64,000 nt of DNA from Oceanicaulis sp. HLUCCA04 (GCA_001314625.1 LJSH01000002.1:216458-280457); one strand, 5' to 3'; counted from the stretch's first letter, positions 9,071-17,124 are shown. Numbers and translations are program-made. The notes: generated by a model from the letters alone, not told the origin.

Positions 9071-9772
9071 TTACGCTTCAACCCGTTGAGCGGCCTTGTC
9101 GGCCATCGCTGGATTGTAAAAGGATGATTGAACGCCGTTGATGACCTTGGGATACCGCGCGGCGGCTTTCTCGACTTCAGCCGATTGAATGATGCAAGCG
9201 GCAGCATTCGGCAGGTGCCGCTTGATGCTGTCACCATCAATGGACTCATGTGTGCCTTCGGCCAGCCCTAGCAGGTAATGCGGCGTATCGTGGAAGACCG
9301 TCGCAACCTCAAAATCACGTTCAACGAGCTTGCGGATTTCAACGATGCCGTTTTCTTTCTTGGCCAGATCACGAATGAAGCCGCGAATGTCCGCATGAAT
9401 GGGGTGGCGCTTCTCGTTGAGCGCGAAACCTTCATCAATCAACTTCACGCCTTCCGCGTGTAGCTCACTGGCAAGCTTATCAAGTCCGGCCTTGGACTCG
9501 TTCAGCGCCTTCACAACGTCTTCAGCAACCCTCTTGGCAAAGCCATGACGTGACACTTCAGTTCGCGTCTCATCGTTGTGCAGGGCTGATACCTTCTTGA
9601 TCCCGTATTCAATCGCCTCATCGGCGCGATTGATGAAGATGGACGCCCGATTGGGCAGTTTCGAGGGATCGCCAAAAGCCACTTTGCGCCCTGTCTTGAT
9701 GGACATGGACTGAAAGAAGTTCACGGCGTCCGGCGTATTCACAAGCGGTTTGATGGGGGTTGCGTTAAGCAT
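9071..9772 (-). CDS. Hypothetical element protein, 233 residues
   Basis: No known domain recognised. It is soluble and mostly helical, with no signal peptide. An N-terminal segment (PDAVNFFQSMSIKTGRKVAFGDPSKLPNR, read in two parts) precedes long charged helices (about 75-150), and the C-terminal half contains HDTPHYLLGLAEGTHESIDGD. It is the last gene of the leftward element transcript, 36 bases downstream of the 94-residue gene. Its position, opposite the integrase end and beside two phage-like small proteins, suggests a structural, packaging or regulatory role in the element's life cycle, but this is not shown by sequence. Confidence 0.65.
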   Translation of the reverse strand: MLNATPIKPLVNTPDAVNFFQSMSIKTGRKVAFGDPSKLPNRASIFINRADEAIEYGIKKVSALHNDETRTEVSRHGFAKRVAEDVVKALNESKAGLDKLASELHAEGVKLIDEGFALNEKRHPIHADIRGFIRDLAKKENGIVEIRKLVERDFEVATVFHDTPHYLLGLAEGTHESIDGDSIKRHLPNAAACIIQSAEVEKAAARYPKVINGVQSSFYNPAMADKAAQRVEA

Positions 9773-9808
9773 AGCGGGCTCTTTCCAAAATTGGCCTTGC
9801 GGGCCGGT

Positions 9809-10093
9809 TCAATGTGTCAGTTCATCGGGCGGTGTGCGGACTGAGGCGAGAAGCGCGGCTTGGCGTTCAGCAATGCGTTCATCGACTGCGGCGATTTCAT
9901 CCGGGTCCACCGGCTGTTCAGGCACCACAATGAATGCGTGATGGGCAGGTATCGCGCCGAACTCATCAAGAAGACGGGCAAACGCATCGTCTACCGTCTC
10001 GCCAAGCCTCACTTCAATGACATGGGGAACCCGGCGGACAACCGGGATCGGCTCTAGGCGGGCCACCCGCGCGGCGAGGCTGCGAAGGCTCAT
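9809..10093 (-). CDS. Hypothetical 94-residue protein, translationally coupled
   Basis: Starts MSLRSLAARVARLEP at the ATG at 10093, which overlaps the upstream gene's stop (ATGA at 10093-10090). An N-terminal helix with RxxxRxxRLE spacing leads to a middle part (VIEVRLGETVDDAFARLLDEFG) and a C-terminal charged helix (DEIAAVDERIAERQAAL). Short proteins with such an N-terminal helix are frequent in prophage packaging regions; this resemblance is from memory and is weak. No signal peptide or membrane segment is present. Confidence 0.6.
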   Translation of the reverse strand: MSLRSLAARVARLEPIPVVRRVPHVIEVRLGETVDDAFARLLDEFGAIPAHHAFIVVPEQPVDPDEIAAVDERIAERQAALLASVRTPPDELTH

Positions 10094-10371
10094 TGGAGCA
10101 CCCTGCCCTTCTCCAACGCCTCTATGCGGGCCTCTAGCGTCGATCCCTCGATCATGCGGGAGAGGATGGACAGGATGTTCGCGAGGCGGCTGGCGTCTTC
10201 GACCTTGATAGTCCCCGAACGCGCATCCCTGAACAGCCGGGCCGTCTGATGAGCGCAATCGCTCACACTGGACAGGCGCGCACGATAAGCCTTCCGCCTG
10301 CCACCCACAGAAGGGGAGGGTGGCACGGGAACCCCGTTTTCAACCTGAAACTCGTTTTGCTGGACTTGCAC
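10090..10371 (-). CDS. Hypothetical 93-residue phage-type protein
   Basis: Begins MQVQQNEFQVENGVPVPP and ends with the helical run SRLANILSILSRMIEGSTLEARIEALE. Small proteins with this ARSGxIxxxxASRLANIL...LIEGSxLEARIExLE pattern often lie beside terminase genes in prophages, which is the main reason to call it phage-derived. Here no terminase follows. It is coupled to the next gene by a four-base overlap. The gene is complete and shows no frameshift. Confidence 0.6.
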   Translation of the reverse strand: MQVQQNEFQVENGVPVPPSPSVGGRRKAYRARLSSVSDCAHQTARLFRDARSGTIKVEDASRLANILSILSRMIEGSTLEARIEALEKGRVLQ

Positions 10372-10492
10372 AGTTCGGCACCTAAGGCAGCTCTAATGTG
10401 CCCACACGATGCCGTATCTGTATTTGGCGCGTCAATGCCTTTATATTGATATTAGTGAAACTAATGTAGTTCAATTGAAACTCGAACAAGAA

Positions 10493-10903
10493 TCAATCAG
10501 CTTTATCTCTCACATTAAGAGCTTCGATTGCGGCTTTGTTGTTATCATATATTTCAAACACTACTTTAGCCGCTTCAAACGCCACTTCAAATCCGGTTTC
10601 ATGGGACACGCCATGCACACCATTCATAAGGTTGTTCAATGCCGCCTTGATGTGTCGGTTGCGGTCCTCATTGCTCAAAGCTGTTTCAGGGTTTCCAAAC
10701 TCGAATTCAGGACGGCTTAGAATAAGCGTGCAGGCAGCAAGGGCTGATTTCCTATCCGCCTTATCCGAAAGCTCTGAAAGGTGTAGCAACGTCTTCACGT
10801 AGCAACTCTTTATCAGTTGCGCGATTTCTTCATCGGTTGGAGCGGGGCCGTCATAAGGGCCTGTCCCCGGCTCAATAATGCGGCCATTCGGTTGAAAGCT
10901 CAT
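10493..10903 (-). CDS. Hypothetical 136-residue element protein
   Basis: Starts MSFQPNGRIIEPGTGPYDG at the ATG at 10903, with AAAGGA eight bases upstream; an in-frame extension back to 11050 lacks a ribosome binding site. The N-terminal third is Pro/Gly-rich and probably flexible. The rest is helical (TDEEIAQLIKSCYVKTLLHLSELSDKADRKSAL, read in parts). No known domain was recognised. It stands alone, with a pair of GGCCAACA repeats 23 bases upstream of its start, so it may be a separately regulated unit within the element. Confidence 0.62.
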   Translation of the reverse strand: MSFQPNGRIIEPGTGPYDGPAPTDEEIAQLIKSCYVKTLLHLSELSDKADRKSALAACTLILSRPEFEFGNPETALSNEDRNRHIKAALNNLMNGVHGVSHETGFEVAFEAAKVVFEIYDNNKAAIEALNVRDKAD

Positions 10904-10924
10904 TTTGAAGTCCTTTCGTGATTT

Positions 10925-10945
10925 ATGTTGGCCGTGATGTTGGCC
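10925..10945 (-). repeat. Tandem GGCCAACA pair, 12-base period, upstream of the 10493-10903 gene
   Basis: On the plus strand TATGTTGGCC is followed by four bases and a second TGTTGGCC (10926-10945), so the minus strand reads GGCCAACA, four bases, GGCCAACA. The same spacing occurs upstream of the integrase at 15111-15130. Two copies one helical turn apart suggest a dimeric DNA-binding protein. Confidence 0.58.
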
Positions 10946-11066
10946 AATTCCGAATTGTTCAATGAGAACGCCAGTGGTTGCGGCCAAAACTGGCGGAGTA
11001 AAAATCCGCCATGGGCCGAAAAGCCGGTTCTTAAGAAGGGGCGGTAACAACGGTCACAAGGTAACA

Positions 11067-13049
11067 TCACGAAAAAAGGCTCCCCTCATTCGTTACTTTG
11101 TTACCGTTGTTACCGGGGGTATAAGGGTGAGCGTATTTTCCGCGCCCTTCTTTGCGCAATTCGCCCGCCATAACCATTTTGCCAAGTAACCGGCGAATGT
11201 TACCGCTGGACTGGCCGGTAACAAACGCGATCTCCTGAGGGCTTAGGGGGCCGCTCGCACCGGCCACGGCTTCCAAGATGGCCGCGCGTTCATCGGAGCG
11301 GCACACATCGGCGGGCCTGCCCAAACTCTCCCAACGGCAGGTGTCCCGGTTGAAGTCCAGCGCCAGTTCAAGTTCTTCAACGTCCCGTCCCCTGCCTGCC
11401 AGAACAGCGCCATTCGTATTGCGGCTCAAAACTAGCGTGGTATCGGCAGTGCCCGTCAGTCCGTTGGTTCCGCTGGTTCGTTCCAACACGTCATCCGCTT
11501 CAGCTTTGCGGGTGTGGTGAACAACAACAACGGCAAGTCCGAATTCATCCGCCAAAGCCTTCAGAGGCTTCGCGGTTCGACAGTCATAAACGTATGCGTC
11601 TTCACCCTTGCCCTTGGCGGGCCGGATCAGGCTTAGGACGTCAATGACGATGAGCCGGGGGTTCGGTGCGGACGTTATCCAGTTCCGCAATGCTTCAATA
11701 CCGCCGTGATCCAGCGTCGGCATTTCAGTCCAGATGCACAAAGACGCGCCGGGCTTAGTGGTGCAAATTCGTTGAAGGCGATCATTTAGACGGCGTGGCG
11801 TATCCTCTAACGCCGCATACAGAACATCACCTTGCGGACAATGCAGGTTCAGCGCGAAGCCGCCATGCGCAACCGAATTCGCCAAATCCAGCGCGAGCCA
11901 TGATTTTCCAAGCTTGGGTGCGCCAACCAGCAACGTCAGTCCGGGCGCTAGCAGCGTGGGCACAATCCATTCAATCGGGGGAAAGTTCGCATCCCACAGT
12001 TCGTCAGCCGTCCATTGAGTGCGTTGCTTCGGCTTTATCAAAGCCTGAAGTTCAGCGGTTATCTTGCTGCTATCAACCAGCGGAAAGTCCGGCGTAAATC
12101 CGGGGTTGGTCCATCCCCTCGCTTGGGCCTTGGTGAACACCGCCTTGTAACTAGTCCGGTCAGGCTTGAACGAAGCCCATGTCTGTTCAGCTTCCAATGG
12201 GTTGAACTTCGCTGAACCTTTAGACCATTCCAGCCAAAGCTCGCGCCCGGCTTCACCTATGGTCTTGAGTGCATGGCCAACATCAACCCATTCGCCGTGC
12301 GGATCGGCGTCCAGATACGCTAGGGCGCTTCTAAGGTGCTCGACAGTCTTTACATCGGGGCAGGCCCCTGCATCGCCCACAGAAGGCCCCTGAGAGGGCT
12401 GTGGGAGCGTTTCCAAGGCCGTGCCGCCTAGTTGTGCTACCAGAACGTCTAGAAGGCCCTGACAGTCGATTATCGGGGCGTCTCGATAAACGTCGCCGGT
12501 CATGGTGAAGTAGCGGCCAGACGAATAGACTTCGACCTTGCCGCGCCGCTTCGACCTTGTCGCCTTGCCCTTCACGATGATATGAAGTCCGTATCCTGAC
12601 GGTGAACGTTCAGCGTAGCTGTTGAACGCGGCATCAATACGCATTTGAGTTGCGAGGGCTTCAGCGTCACCGTGAACATCATCAAGGTCTATGCCCGTGA
12701 ACGGATCATTGTCCGTGAACACAAAGCCAATGCCATCAAATCCGCCTGCCTTGAACGCGGCAACGGCTTCATCAAACGTAGCCCAATGTTCAGGCTTGTT
12801 CACATGAGCTTTGCCGGTTCCATCGGGCTTATATGGAACTTTAGTTGGCTTTTTATTTTGACGTTCAACCTTTCGCCAACAAACCCATTGCCTGTAATTG
12901 CGCATTTCAACAGGTATGCACTCAAACTGTTTTACAGCATCGCGCATATGTTCTTGCGTCGCGCTCGAATTCGGGCTAACGTGGTCTTTGCCATCGTGAC
13001 CATTGTTAGCCGTCGCCTCACTGCCGGGGCGGCGGCTTTCGCTTTCCAT
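11067..13049 (-). CDS. PrimPol - PriCT-2 - RecA-like helicase replication protein
   Basis: 660 residues. A primase-polymerase domain like those of phage NrS-1-type enzymes fills about 45-205, with QWVCWRKV, the metal-binding GIDLDDV (D121, D123) and SPSGYGLHI (H156). A PriCT-2 helical domain follows (about 235-312). A RepA/DnaB-like AAA_25 ATPase occupies about 345-590, with Walker A GAPKLGKS (376-383) and Walker B RLIVID (465-470). A winged helix ends the protein (about 595-650, ILEAVAGASGPLSPQEIAFVTG). This architecture can prime and unwind DNA for autonomous replication of a small element. It lies five bases downstream of the AlpA-like gene. Confidence 0.85.
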   Translation of the reverse strand: MESESRRPGSEATANNGHDGKDHVSPNSSATQEHMRDAVKQFECIPVEMRNYRQWVCWRKVERQNKKPTKVPYKPDGTGKAHVNKPEHWATFDEAVAAFKAGGFDGIGFVFTDNDPFTGIDLDDVHGDAEALATQMRIDAAFNSYAERSPSGYGLHIIVKGKATRSKRRGKVEVYSSGRYFTMTGDVYRDAPIIDCQGLLDVLVAQLGGTALETLPQPSQGPSVGDAGACPDVKTVEHLRSALAYLDADPHGEWVDVGHALKTIGEAGRELWLEWSKGSAKFNPLEAEQTWASFKPDRTSYKAVFTKAQARGWTNPGFTPDFPLVDSSKITAELQALIKPKQRTQWTADELWDANFPPIEWIVPTLLAPGLTLLVGAPKLGKSWLALDLANSVAHGGFALNLHCPQGDVLYAALEDTPRRLNDRLQRICTTKPGASLCIWTEMPTLDHGGIEALRNWITSAPNPRLIVIDVLSLIRPAKGKGEDAYVYDCRTAKPLKALADEFGLAVVVVHHTRKAEADDVLERTSGTNGLTGTADTTLVLSRNTNGAVLAGRGRDVEELELALDFNRDTCRWESLGRPADVCRSDERAAILEAVAGASGPLSPQEIAFVTGQSSGNIRRLLGKMVMAGELRKEGRGKYAHPYTPGNNGNKVTNEGSLFS

Positions 13050-13054
13050 GGGGC

Positions 13055-13294
13055 TTACACCGGCAGTCCGGCACGGCGCGCCTCTAGGGCCGCAACAAGA
13101 ACCCTGATCTCATCTTCAGACTTGCCAGCAATGCGGGCAGCGTTGATCGCCGCGATTTCATCGGACGGCCATGCTGAAGCCGTCCCGATCTTGACCGGCC
13201 TTGGGAACGTGCCGCGTCGAATGTCCCGGTAGATGGTGGGCCGGGCAAGGCCGCTAACGCGCCTCACGTCCGGCATTCGCAACAGTTCGCTCAC
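13055..13294 (-). CDS. AlpA-family / excisionase-like DNA-binding protein
   Basis: 79 residues from the GTG at 13294, chosen for the AGGAG seven bases before it; a GTG at 13324 would add ten residues. The helix-turn-helix is VSELLRMPDVRRVSGLARPTIYRDIRRGTFPRPVKIG, read in parts: the AlpA signature is RxTIYRDIxxGxFPxPxKIG followed by WPSDEI. Members act as activators of integrase or as recombination directionality factors in P4-like satellites. A perfect 8-bp inverted repeat starts 11 bases upstream of the GTG and may be its operator. Confidence 0.85.
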   Translation of the reverse strand: MSELLRMPDVRRVSGLARPTIYRDIRRGTFPRPVKIGTASAWPSDEIAAINAARIAGKSEDEIRVLVAALEARRAGLPV

Positions 13295-13304
13295 CTGAAG
13301 TCTC

Positions 13305-13326
13305 CTGTGTCTTGGTGTAGACACAG
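13305..13326. promoter_or_regulatory. Inverted repeat before the AlpA-like gene (candidate operator)
   Basis: CTGTGTCT (13305-13312), six bases, AGACACAG (13319-13326): a perfect 8-bp palindrome. Its right half lies in TGTAGACAC (13316-13324), and the same nine bases occur at 15230-15238 close to the distal att core. The two positions could be bound by the same protein. Confidence 0.5.
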
Positions 13327-13368
13327 AAGCGCCAAAGCTCGCTGTGGTATGCCGTCAAACGGGCCGAT

Positions 13369-13782
13369 TTACCGGCAATGCGCCGCGTCCTCTCTTTTCC
13401 GGTAGTTGTCGCGCCAGTCCTGAACGGCGCTTCGGCTCGGTTCTTCACCGTGAAGCTTGGCGTATTCAACGACTACGGCTTGGATTGCCGCTTCAGCGGC
13501 TTCACCTTGATCTTCAAGTTCGCAGACCTTCTTTCCCCACACGAACCGTGCATTGGCATCATGCGGTTGTCTGCCTCGCTTCTTCTTCAGCCCAAGGCCG
13601 CGCAAAAGCTCATTCGGGTCGCGGTTGCTGTGGACTATGGCCAAACCTAGCCATTGCGCGAGATACGCCGGTATCGGCTCACCGGCTTCAAGATACTCGT
13701 TGATGGTATCGAGCTTGGTCCAAGGGTCATCATCCTGAGAGTCCAGCGAACGCACATCGAAGCCGTAGGGAAGTTGAGCCAT
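13369..13782 (-). CDS. Hypothetical 137-residue protein coupled to the integrase
   Basis: The ATG at 13782 overlaps the integrase stop (TGATG), and a GTG three bases upstream is an alternative start. No known domain was recognised. The protein is soluble: an acidic N-terminal part with DSQDDDPWTKLDTINEYLEAG, then PAYLAQWLGLAIVHSN, a basic stretch LGLKKKRGRQPHD, and a C-terminal helix ending YRKREDAAHCR. The basic cluster and HTH-like helices hint at DNA binding, but without a defined motif. Its coupling to int suggests a role in integration, excision or regulation. Confidence 0.65.
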   Translation of the reverse strand: MAQLPYGFDVRSLDSQDDDPWTKLDTINEYLEAGEPIPAYLAQWLGLAIVHSNRDPNELLRGLGLKKKRGRQPHDANARFVWGKKVCELEDQGEAAEAAIQAVVVEYAKLHGEEPSRSAVQDWRDNYRKREDAAHCR

Positions 13783-15098
13783 CACACTGCCTCATTGATG
13801 GCAACGACATTGCCTTGTGGCTTCTGAACCGTGTCGCAGAACTTAGCCCAATCGGCCATCAATCGCTTGCGCTTCGCCAGCAAATCCCCGCGCTGATACG
13901 CGGCTTCCGCCTTGTCCTTCAGTTGGTGCGCCAGCGCGTGTTCAATGACTTCGCGTGGGTATGCAGTCGTTTCGCCAGCCCAATCGCGGAACGTCGAACG
14001 GAAGCCGTGTTGGGTAAGGTCATCACGGCCCATGCGCTTAAGCACCGCTGTCAAGGCGCTGTCGGTGAGCGCCCCGCCCCTTGGTGCCGGAAAGACGTAG
14101 GGCGAACCCTTCACGCGGGGCAGGCCCTCTAGGAGCCTCACAGCGGCGTCAGAGAGGGGAATGCGGTGTTCCTTACCGGCCTTCATCCGATGCGCCGGGA
14201 TCACCCACAGACGGGCCTTCAGGTCGATTTCATCCCATGTCGCGCCCCGGACCTCGCCTGACCGGCTGGCGCACAGAATGGCGAACTCCAAAGCCTTTGC
14301 GGCCATGCCTTCACGCTTGCGAAGTTCAACCATGAATTTACCGGCTTCAGCGTATGGCAAAGCCGCATGATGCTTCACCTTCTTCACCTTGCTAGGCGCA
14401 GGCAACAGCTTGTCCAGATGGCCGCGCCAACGGGCAGGGTTTTCACCTTCGCGGTATCCGCTGACGGTTGCCCAATCCAAGATGCTTTCAATGCGTCCGC
14501 GAAGCCGCGAAGCGGTTTCGGTCTTGGTTGACCAAATGGGGCGCAGAACGTCCAGCACCATTGCCCGGTCAATCGACGCCACCGGCAATTTGCCAAGCTT
14601 GGGAAATGCGTAGGCTTCAAGCGTGGCCAGCCATTGTTTCCCGTGCTTCTCGTTCTTCCATTCCGCCCGCTTCGTCTCAATGAAGGCTTCAGCGCATTCA
14701 CGAAACGTCTTGGCCTTGGCGACTTCGATTAGCGCAGCGTGAACTTGGGCTTTGGCCGCTTCGGTCTTTGCCACTGTGGGCGAAATGACAGTTCCGGTTT
14801 CCTGTGCCATTGCGCGTAACTCGCGAGCCTTCGCGCGAGCTTCAGCCAATGACAGGCCGGGCAGCTTTGCGGCTTCAGCGTCGGTTACGCCTGCCTTCGC
14901 GTTGTATGCGCCAAGTCCAATGTCGCGCCGCCTGTCGCCAACCTTGATCCGCAAAGCCCACGACTTCGTTCCGCCCTCAATCCGAAGGTGAAGCCCTGCA
15001 CAGTCGCTAGGGCCAACCATGATACGGCGGTTCTTGGAGCCTTCGGCCTTCAGCCGGTCAACGGCGGTGGCCGTCAGTTCTTTTGCGCGCTTGGGCAT
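13782..15098 (-). CDS. int: Tyrosine recombinase/integrase, P4 type
   Basis: 438 residues. An N-terminal DUF4102-type arm-binding domain (about 1-100) with LTATAVDRLKAEG and GLHLRI, a core-binding domain (about 125-230) and the catalytic domain (about 245-410). Active-site residues visible: R279 in ASRSGEVRG, K near 307, H364 and R367 in HGFRSTFRDWAGE, H387 in IEHALAH, and the nucleophile Y401 in AEAAYQRGD. P4-type integrases favour tRNA 3' ends, in line with the att duplication in tRNA-Ser. Its upstream region carries a pair of GGCCAACA repeats 12 bases before the ATG. The gene is intact, so the element may still move. Confidence 0.93.
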   Translation of the reverse strand: MPKRAKELTATAVDRLKAEGSKNRRIMVGPSDCAGLHLRIEGGTKSWALRIKVGDRRRDIGLGAYNAKAGVTDAEAAKLPGLSLAEARAKARELRAMAQETGTVISPTVAKTEAAKAQVHAALIEVAKAKTFRECAEAFIETKRAEWKNEKHGKQWLATLEAYAFPKLGKLPVASIDRAMVLDVLRPIWSTKTETASRLRGRIESILDWATVSGYREGENPARWRGHLDKLLPAPSKVKKVKHHAALPYAEAGKFMVELRKREGMAAKALEFAILCASRSGEVRGATWDEIDLKARLWVIPAHRMKAGKEHRIPLSDAAVRLLEGLPRVKGSPYVFPAPRGGALTDSALTAVLKRMGRDDLTQHGFRSTFRDWAGETTAYPREVIEHALAHQLKDKAEAAYQRGDLLAKRKRLMADWAKFCDTVQKPQGNVVAINEAV

Positions 15099-15110
15099 AT
15101 CCGATCCTTG

Positions 15111-15131
15111 GCCAACAATCCGGCCAACATA
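15111..15131 (+). repeat. Tandem GGCCAACA pair upstream of int, 12-base period
   Basis: GGCCAACA (15111-15118), four bases, then GGCCAACAT (15123-15131). The second copy lies inside CCGGCCAACATA (15120-15131), shared with 8125-8136. The site falls directly before the integrase start codon, so a protein bound here could repress int, or this may be an arm site for recombination. Confidence 0.58.
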
Positions 15132-15250
15132 AAATCGTAGATCGGGGGAGCCGTCAAGAGTCCCCCGTAGACGGTGGGCCTACCTAAAACATTGGTCTAG
15201 ATGGAGTTTCTTAGCCGTCCGTAGCTCGCTGTAGACACGTCAGAGGCGGA

Positions 15251-15264
15251 CTCCCTCTCCGCCA
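15251..15264 (+). repeat. Distal att core of the element
   Basis: CTCCCTCTCCGCCA repeats the final 14 bases of tRNA-Ser. The base next to the core differs on each side from the tRNA copy, which limits the exact match to 14 bp. The copy is embedded in an inverted repeat with GGCGGA and TCCGCC. Chromosomal sequence with no gene follows from 15265 to the peptidase gene at 15531. Confidence 0.8.
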
Positions 15265-15530
15265 GTTTCCAACCACATTAATCAGTACTGAGCCTGTATG
15301 GCATTTCGGTCACCGGATGCGCAGGCGTCTGAACGCGCCAGATCGGCTATGGCCTTGTCCGCATCCGGTTGCCCGGTCGAGATACACAAAGAGGTGGCTA
15401 GACCTTGTCTCGTATGCCCGCCTGTGGTCCTCACGCATTGCGGGTTGCGCCCGGGCTTAACCCGCAATATCGCGATTGCAGGTATGACGCGCTGTGCGTC
15501 CCAACCGATCAGTCCGGCAGGCGATGAGCC

Positions 15531-16007
15531 ATGATATCACCTGAAGCCCTCCTGAGCAGCGCGGTATTGCTCACCGGCCTGTCAGTTCTGACGTTCATCG
15601 ATATCCGCACATTCCGGCTGCCCGACTGGATGACCCTGCCGCTGATACCGGCAGGCTGGCTTGCGGCCGGGTGGCTGGGCGATCCTGTGGTCTGGCATGT
15701 GGCGGGCGCTGCTATTGGCTATGGGGCGTTTGTGGCTCTGGAACTTGTCTACAAGGCGGTTCGCGGCCGCGACGGGCTGGGGCGCGGCGATGCCAAGCTG
15801 CTGGCCGTGGGCGGCGCATGGTGCGGTGCGCTTTTGCTGCCCGTCATCGTATTGGCAGCGAGCATGACCGGCCTGATCTGGGTTCTGGCGCAACAGGCCA
15901 TAACGGGGCGCACAATGACGCCGCAGTCAGCCATAGCGTTCGGGCCATTTCTTGCGGCGAGCATTGTGCTGGGCTGGTTGCTGCTGCGCTTTGGCCTGTG
16001 GGCGTGA
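15531..16007 (+). CDS. Prepilin peptidase, A24 family (short form)
   Basis: 158 residues with about five or six hydrophobic helices. The two aspartate sites of the A24 peptidases are visible: D24 in FIDIRTFRLPDW and the GxGD motif in GRGDAKLLA (about 85-93). It lacks the N-terminal zinc and methyltransferase part of full-length PilD/GspO, like CpaA-type enzymes. It can cleave type IV prepilin leader peptides. The T2SS operon 7 kb away encodes pseudopilins G to K that need such an enzyme, making this a candidate GspO, although Flp-type pilins could also be substrates. Confidence 0.85.
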   Translation: MISPEALLSSAVLLTGLSVLTFIDIRTFRLPDWMTLPLIPAGWLAAGWLGDPVVWHVAGAAIGYGAFVALELVYKAVRGRDGLGRGDAKLLAVGGAWCGALLLPVIVLAASMTGLIWVLAQQAITGRTMTPQSAIAFGPFLAASIVLGWLLLRFGLWA

Positions 16008-16061
16008 CACGGCCCGTTTCGATACGAGACACGCCGCCGCGAAACTGGCTATCATCATGTG

Positions 16062-16445
16062 ATGACACCGGAAGAACTCGATATCGAGGGATGGAAGACA
16101 CAGCTGCGCAAGGGCGCGGCGGAGTTTGCCGTACTCAGCCTTCTTGGCCGAACCGAGATGTATGGAATCGAGCTGCTTGATTCCCTGTCCGGGGCAGACG
16201 GGCTGGGCATTTCGGACGGAACGATCTACCCGCTGCTGAAAAGATTGCAGTCAGAGGGCCGGATTCAGGCGCGCTGGGAGCCGAGCGTCACAGGACCGCC
16301 ACGTAAATATTATAGTCTGACGCCGGAGGGCAGACTCGCCATGGCCGCAATGAACCGGGCGTGGAGCGAGTTTCGCTTGCAGCTGGACAGACTTGTGGGG
16401 CCGCCACGTGACTTCAACACCCCTGATCGAACAATATCTTCGTGA
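16062..16445 (+). CDS. PadR-family transcriptional regulator
   Basis: 127 residues. The winged helix is typical of PadR: AEFAVLSLLGRTEMYGIELLDSLSGADGLGISDGTIYPLLKRLQSEGRI, read in parts, with GTIYPLLKRLQSEG the signature, followed by GPPRKYYSLTPEGR. Such proteins often repress a neighbouring membrane-protein gene. Here the next gene overlaps it by 38 bases and encodes such a protein. The ATG at 16062 is used; a GTG three bases earlier is an alternative. Confidence 0.92.
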   Translation: MTPEELDIEGWKTQLRKGAAEFAVLSLLGRTEMYGIELLDSLSGADGLGISDGTIYPLLKRLQSEGRIQARWEPSVTGPPRKYYSLTPEGRLAMAAMNRAWSEFRLQLDRLVGPPRDFNTPDRTISS

Positions 16446-16986
16446 TCTATCGCGCGGGCTGGGATCGCTTAGCGCCCGCGAGCGCGATGACATTATCATG
16501 GAGACCCGCAGCCATCTGTCAGATCGGTGTGCTTCGGTCGGAGAAGCCGAGGCGATCCGGCGGATCGGTCCAGCCAGCGTTCTTGCGGGCGATTATCTGG
16601 CAGCAGAGACGCGCCAGCCCGCGCACACTGCCACAGCGGACAATGCGGGACTGACGCCGCTGTCTTTCATGTCGCTGGTCACCGGCTCGTGCGTTTTGTG
16701 GGCCTGCGCAGTCGTGCTGGCGAGCTTGTGTCTTGCCGAGCTGGCCCAGCCAGCCCTCGTCAGCATCTGGCTGAATTCCGGGACAGGAAACGTCTTTGTC
16801 GGTGCGGCCAACCCTGATGTGATGGCCCGCCTTACCGATCTGGCCGGCGCCTGGTTTCTGCCCGTCGCTGCCTGCCTGGCGGCCCTGGCGGGCATGAGTG
16901 CGCTGATGATGATGCGTTTTGTGTGGCGGCACGCCAGCAGCGCACGCCGTGAGGCGCTTCATTACTCAGCTTTGTCGCCGCGCTAG
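16408..16986 (+). CDS. HAAS-type membrane protein (PadR partner)
   Basis: 192 residues from the GTG at 16408; a TTG at 16393 is an alternative. The N-terminal cytoplasmic helical domain (about 5-65, EQYLRDLSRGLGSLSARERDDIIMETRSHLSDR, read in parts) is the HAAS/DUF1700 pattern associated with PadR regulators. Two or three hydrophobic helices follow (about 90-125, 150-170). PadR-HAAS pairs are thought to sense envelope or membrane state, but the signal here is unknown. The overlapping frames imply coupled expression. Confidence 0.8.
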   Translation: MTSTPLIEQYLRDLSRGLGSLSARERDDIIMETRSHLSDRCASVGEAEAIRRIGPASVLAGDYLAAETRQPAHTATADNAGLTPLSFMSLVTGSCVLWACAVVLASLCLAELAQPALVSIWLNSGTGNVFVGAANPDVMARLTDLAGAWFLPVAACLAALAGMSALMMMRFVWRHASSARREALHYSALSPR

Positions 16987-17104
16987 CCGTTTTCGGCAGC
17001 TTGCGCTACCGGAAGGCGCAATAGTGGCGTGGCGCGCCTGCTGGCCCGGCATTGTGCGCGTCCCGCGTCCGGGCGCACCGACAAAAGTTTAGAAACTTGT
17101 AATG

Positions 17105-17124
17105 CATGTCACCTGCCTGACATG
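17105..17124. promoter_or_regulatory. Inverted repeat upstream of the surface lipoprotein gene
   Basis: CATGTCA (17105-17111), six bases, TGACATG (17118-17124). It lies 110 bases before the lipoprotein ATG, and TATAAC follows at 17132-17137. The repeat may be an operator; no regulator can be assigned. Confidence 0.35.

Noticed and set aside
13055-13294. Toxin-antitoxin pair formed by the AlpA-like gene and the downstream gene
   Set aside because: The neighbour is a 660-residue replication protein, and the AlpA signature is clear.
13369-14701. Additional long frames opposite or overlapping the integrase and AlpA genes
   Set aside because: They are shadows of the P4-type integrase and its coupled gene, lack ribosome binding sites and show no known motif.
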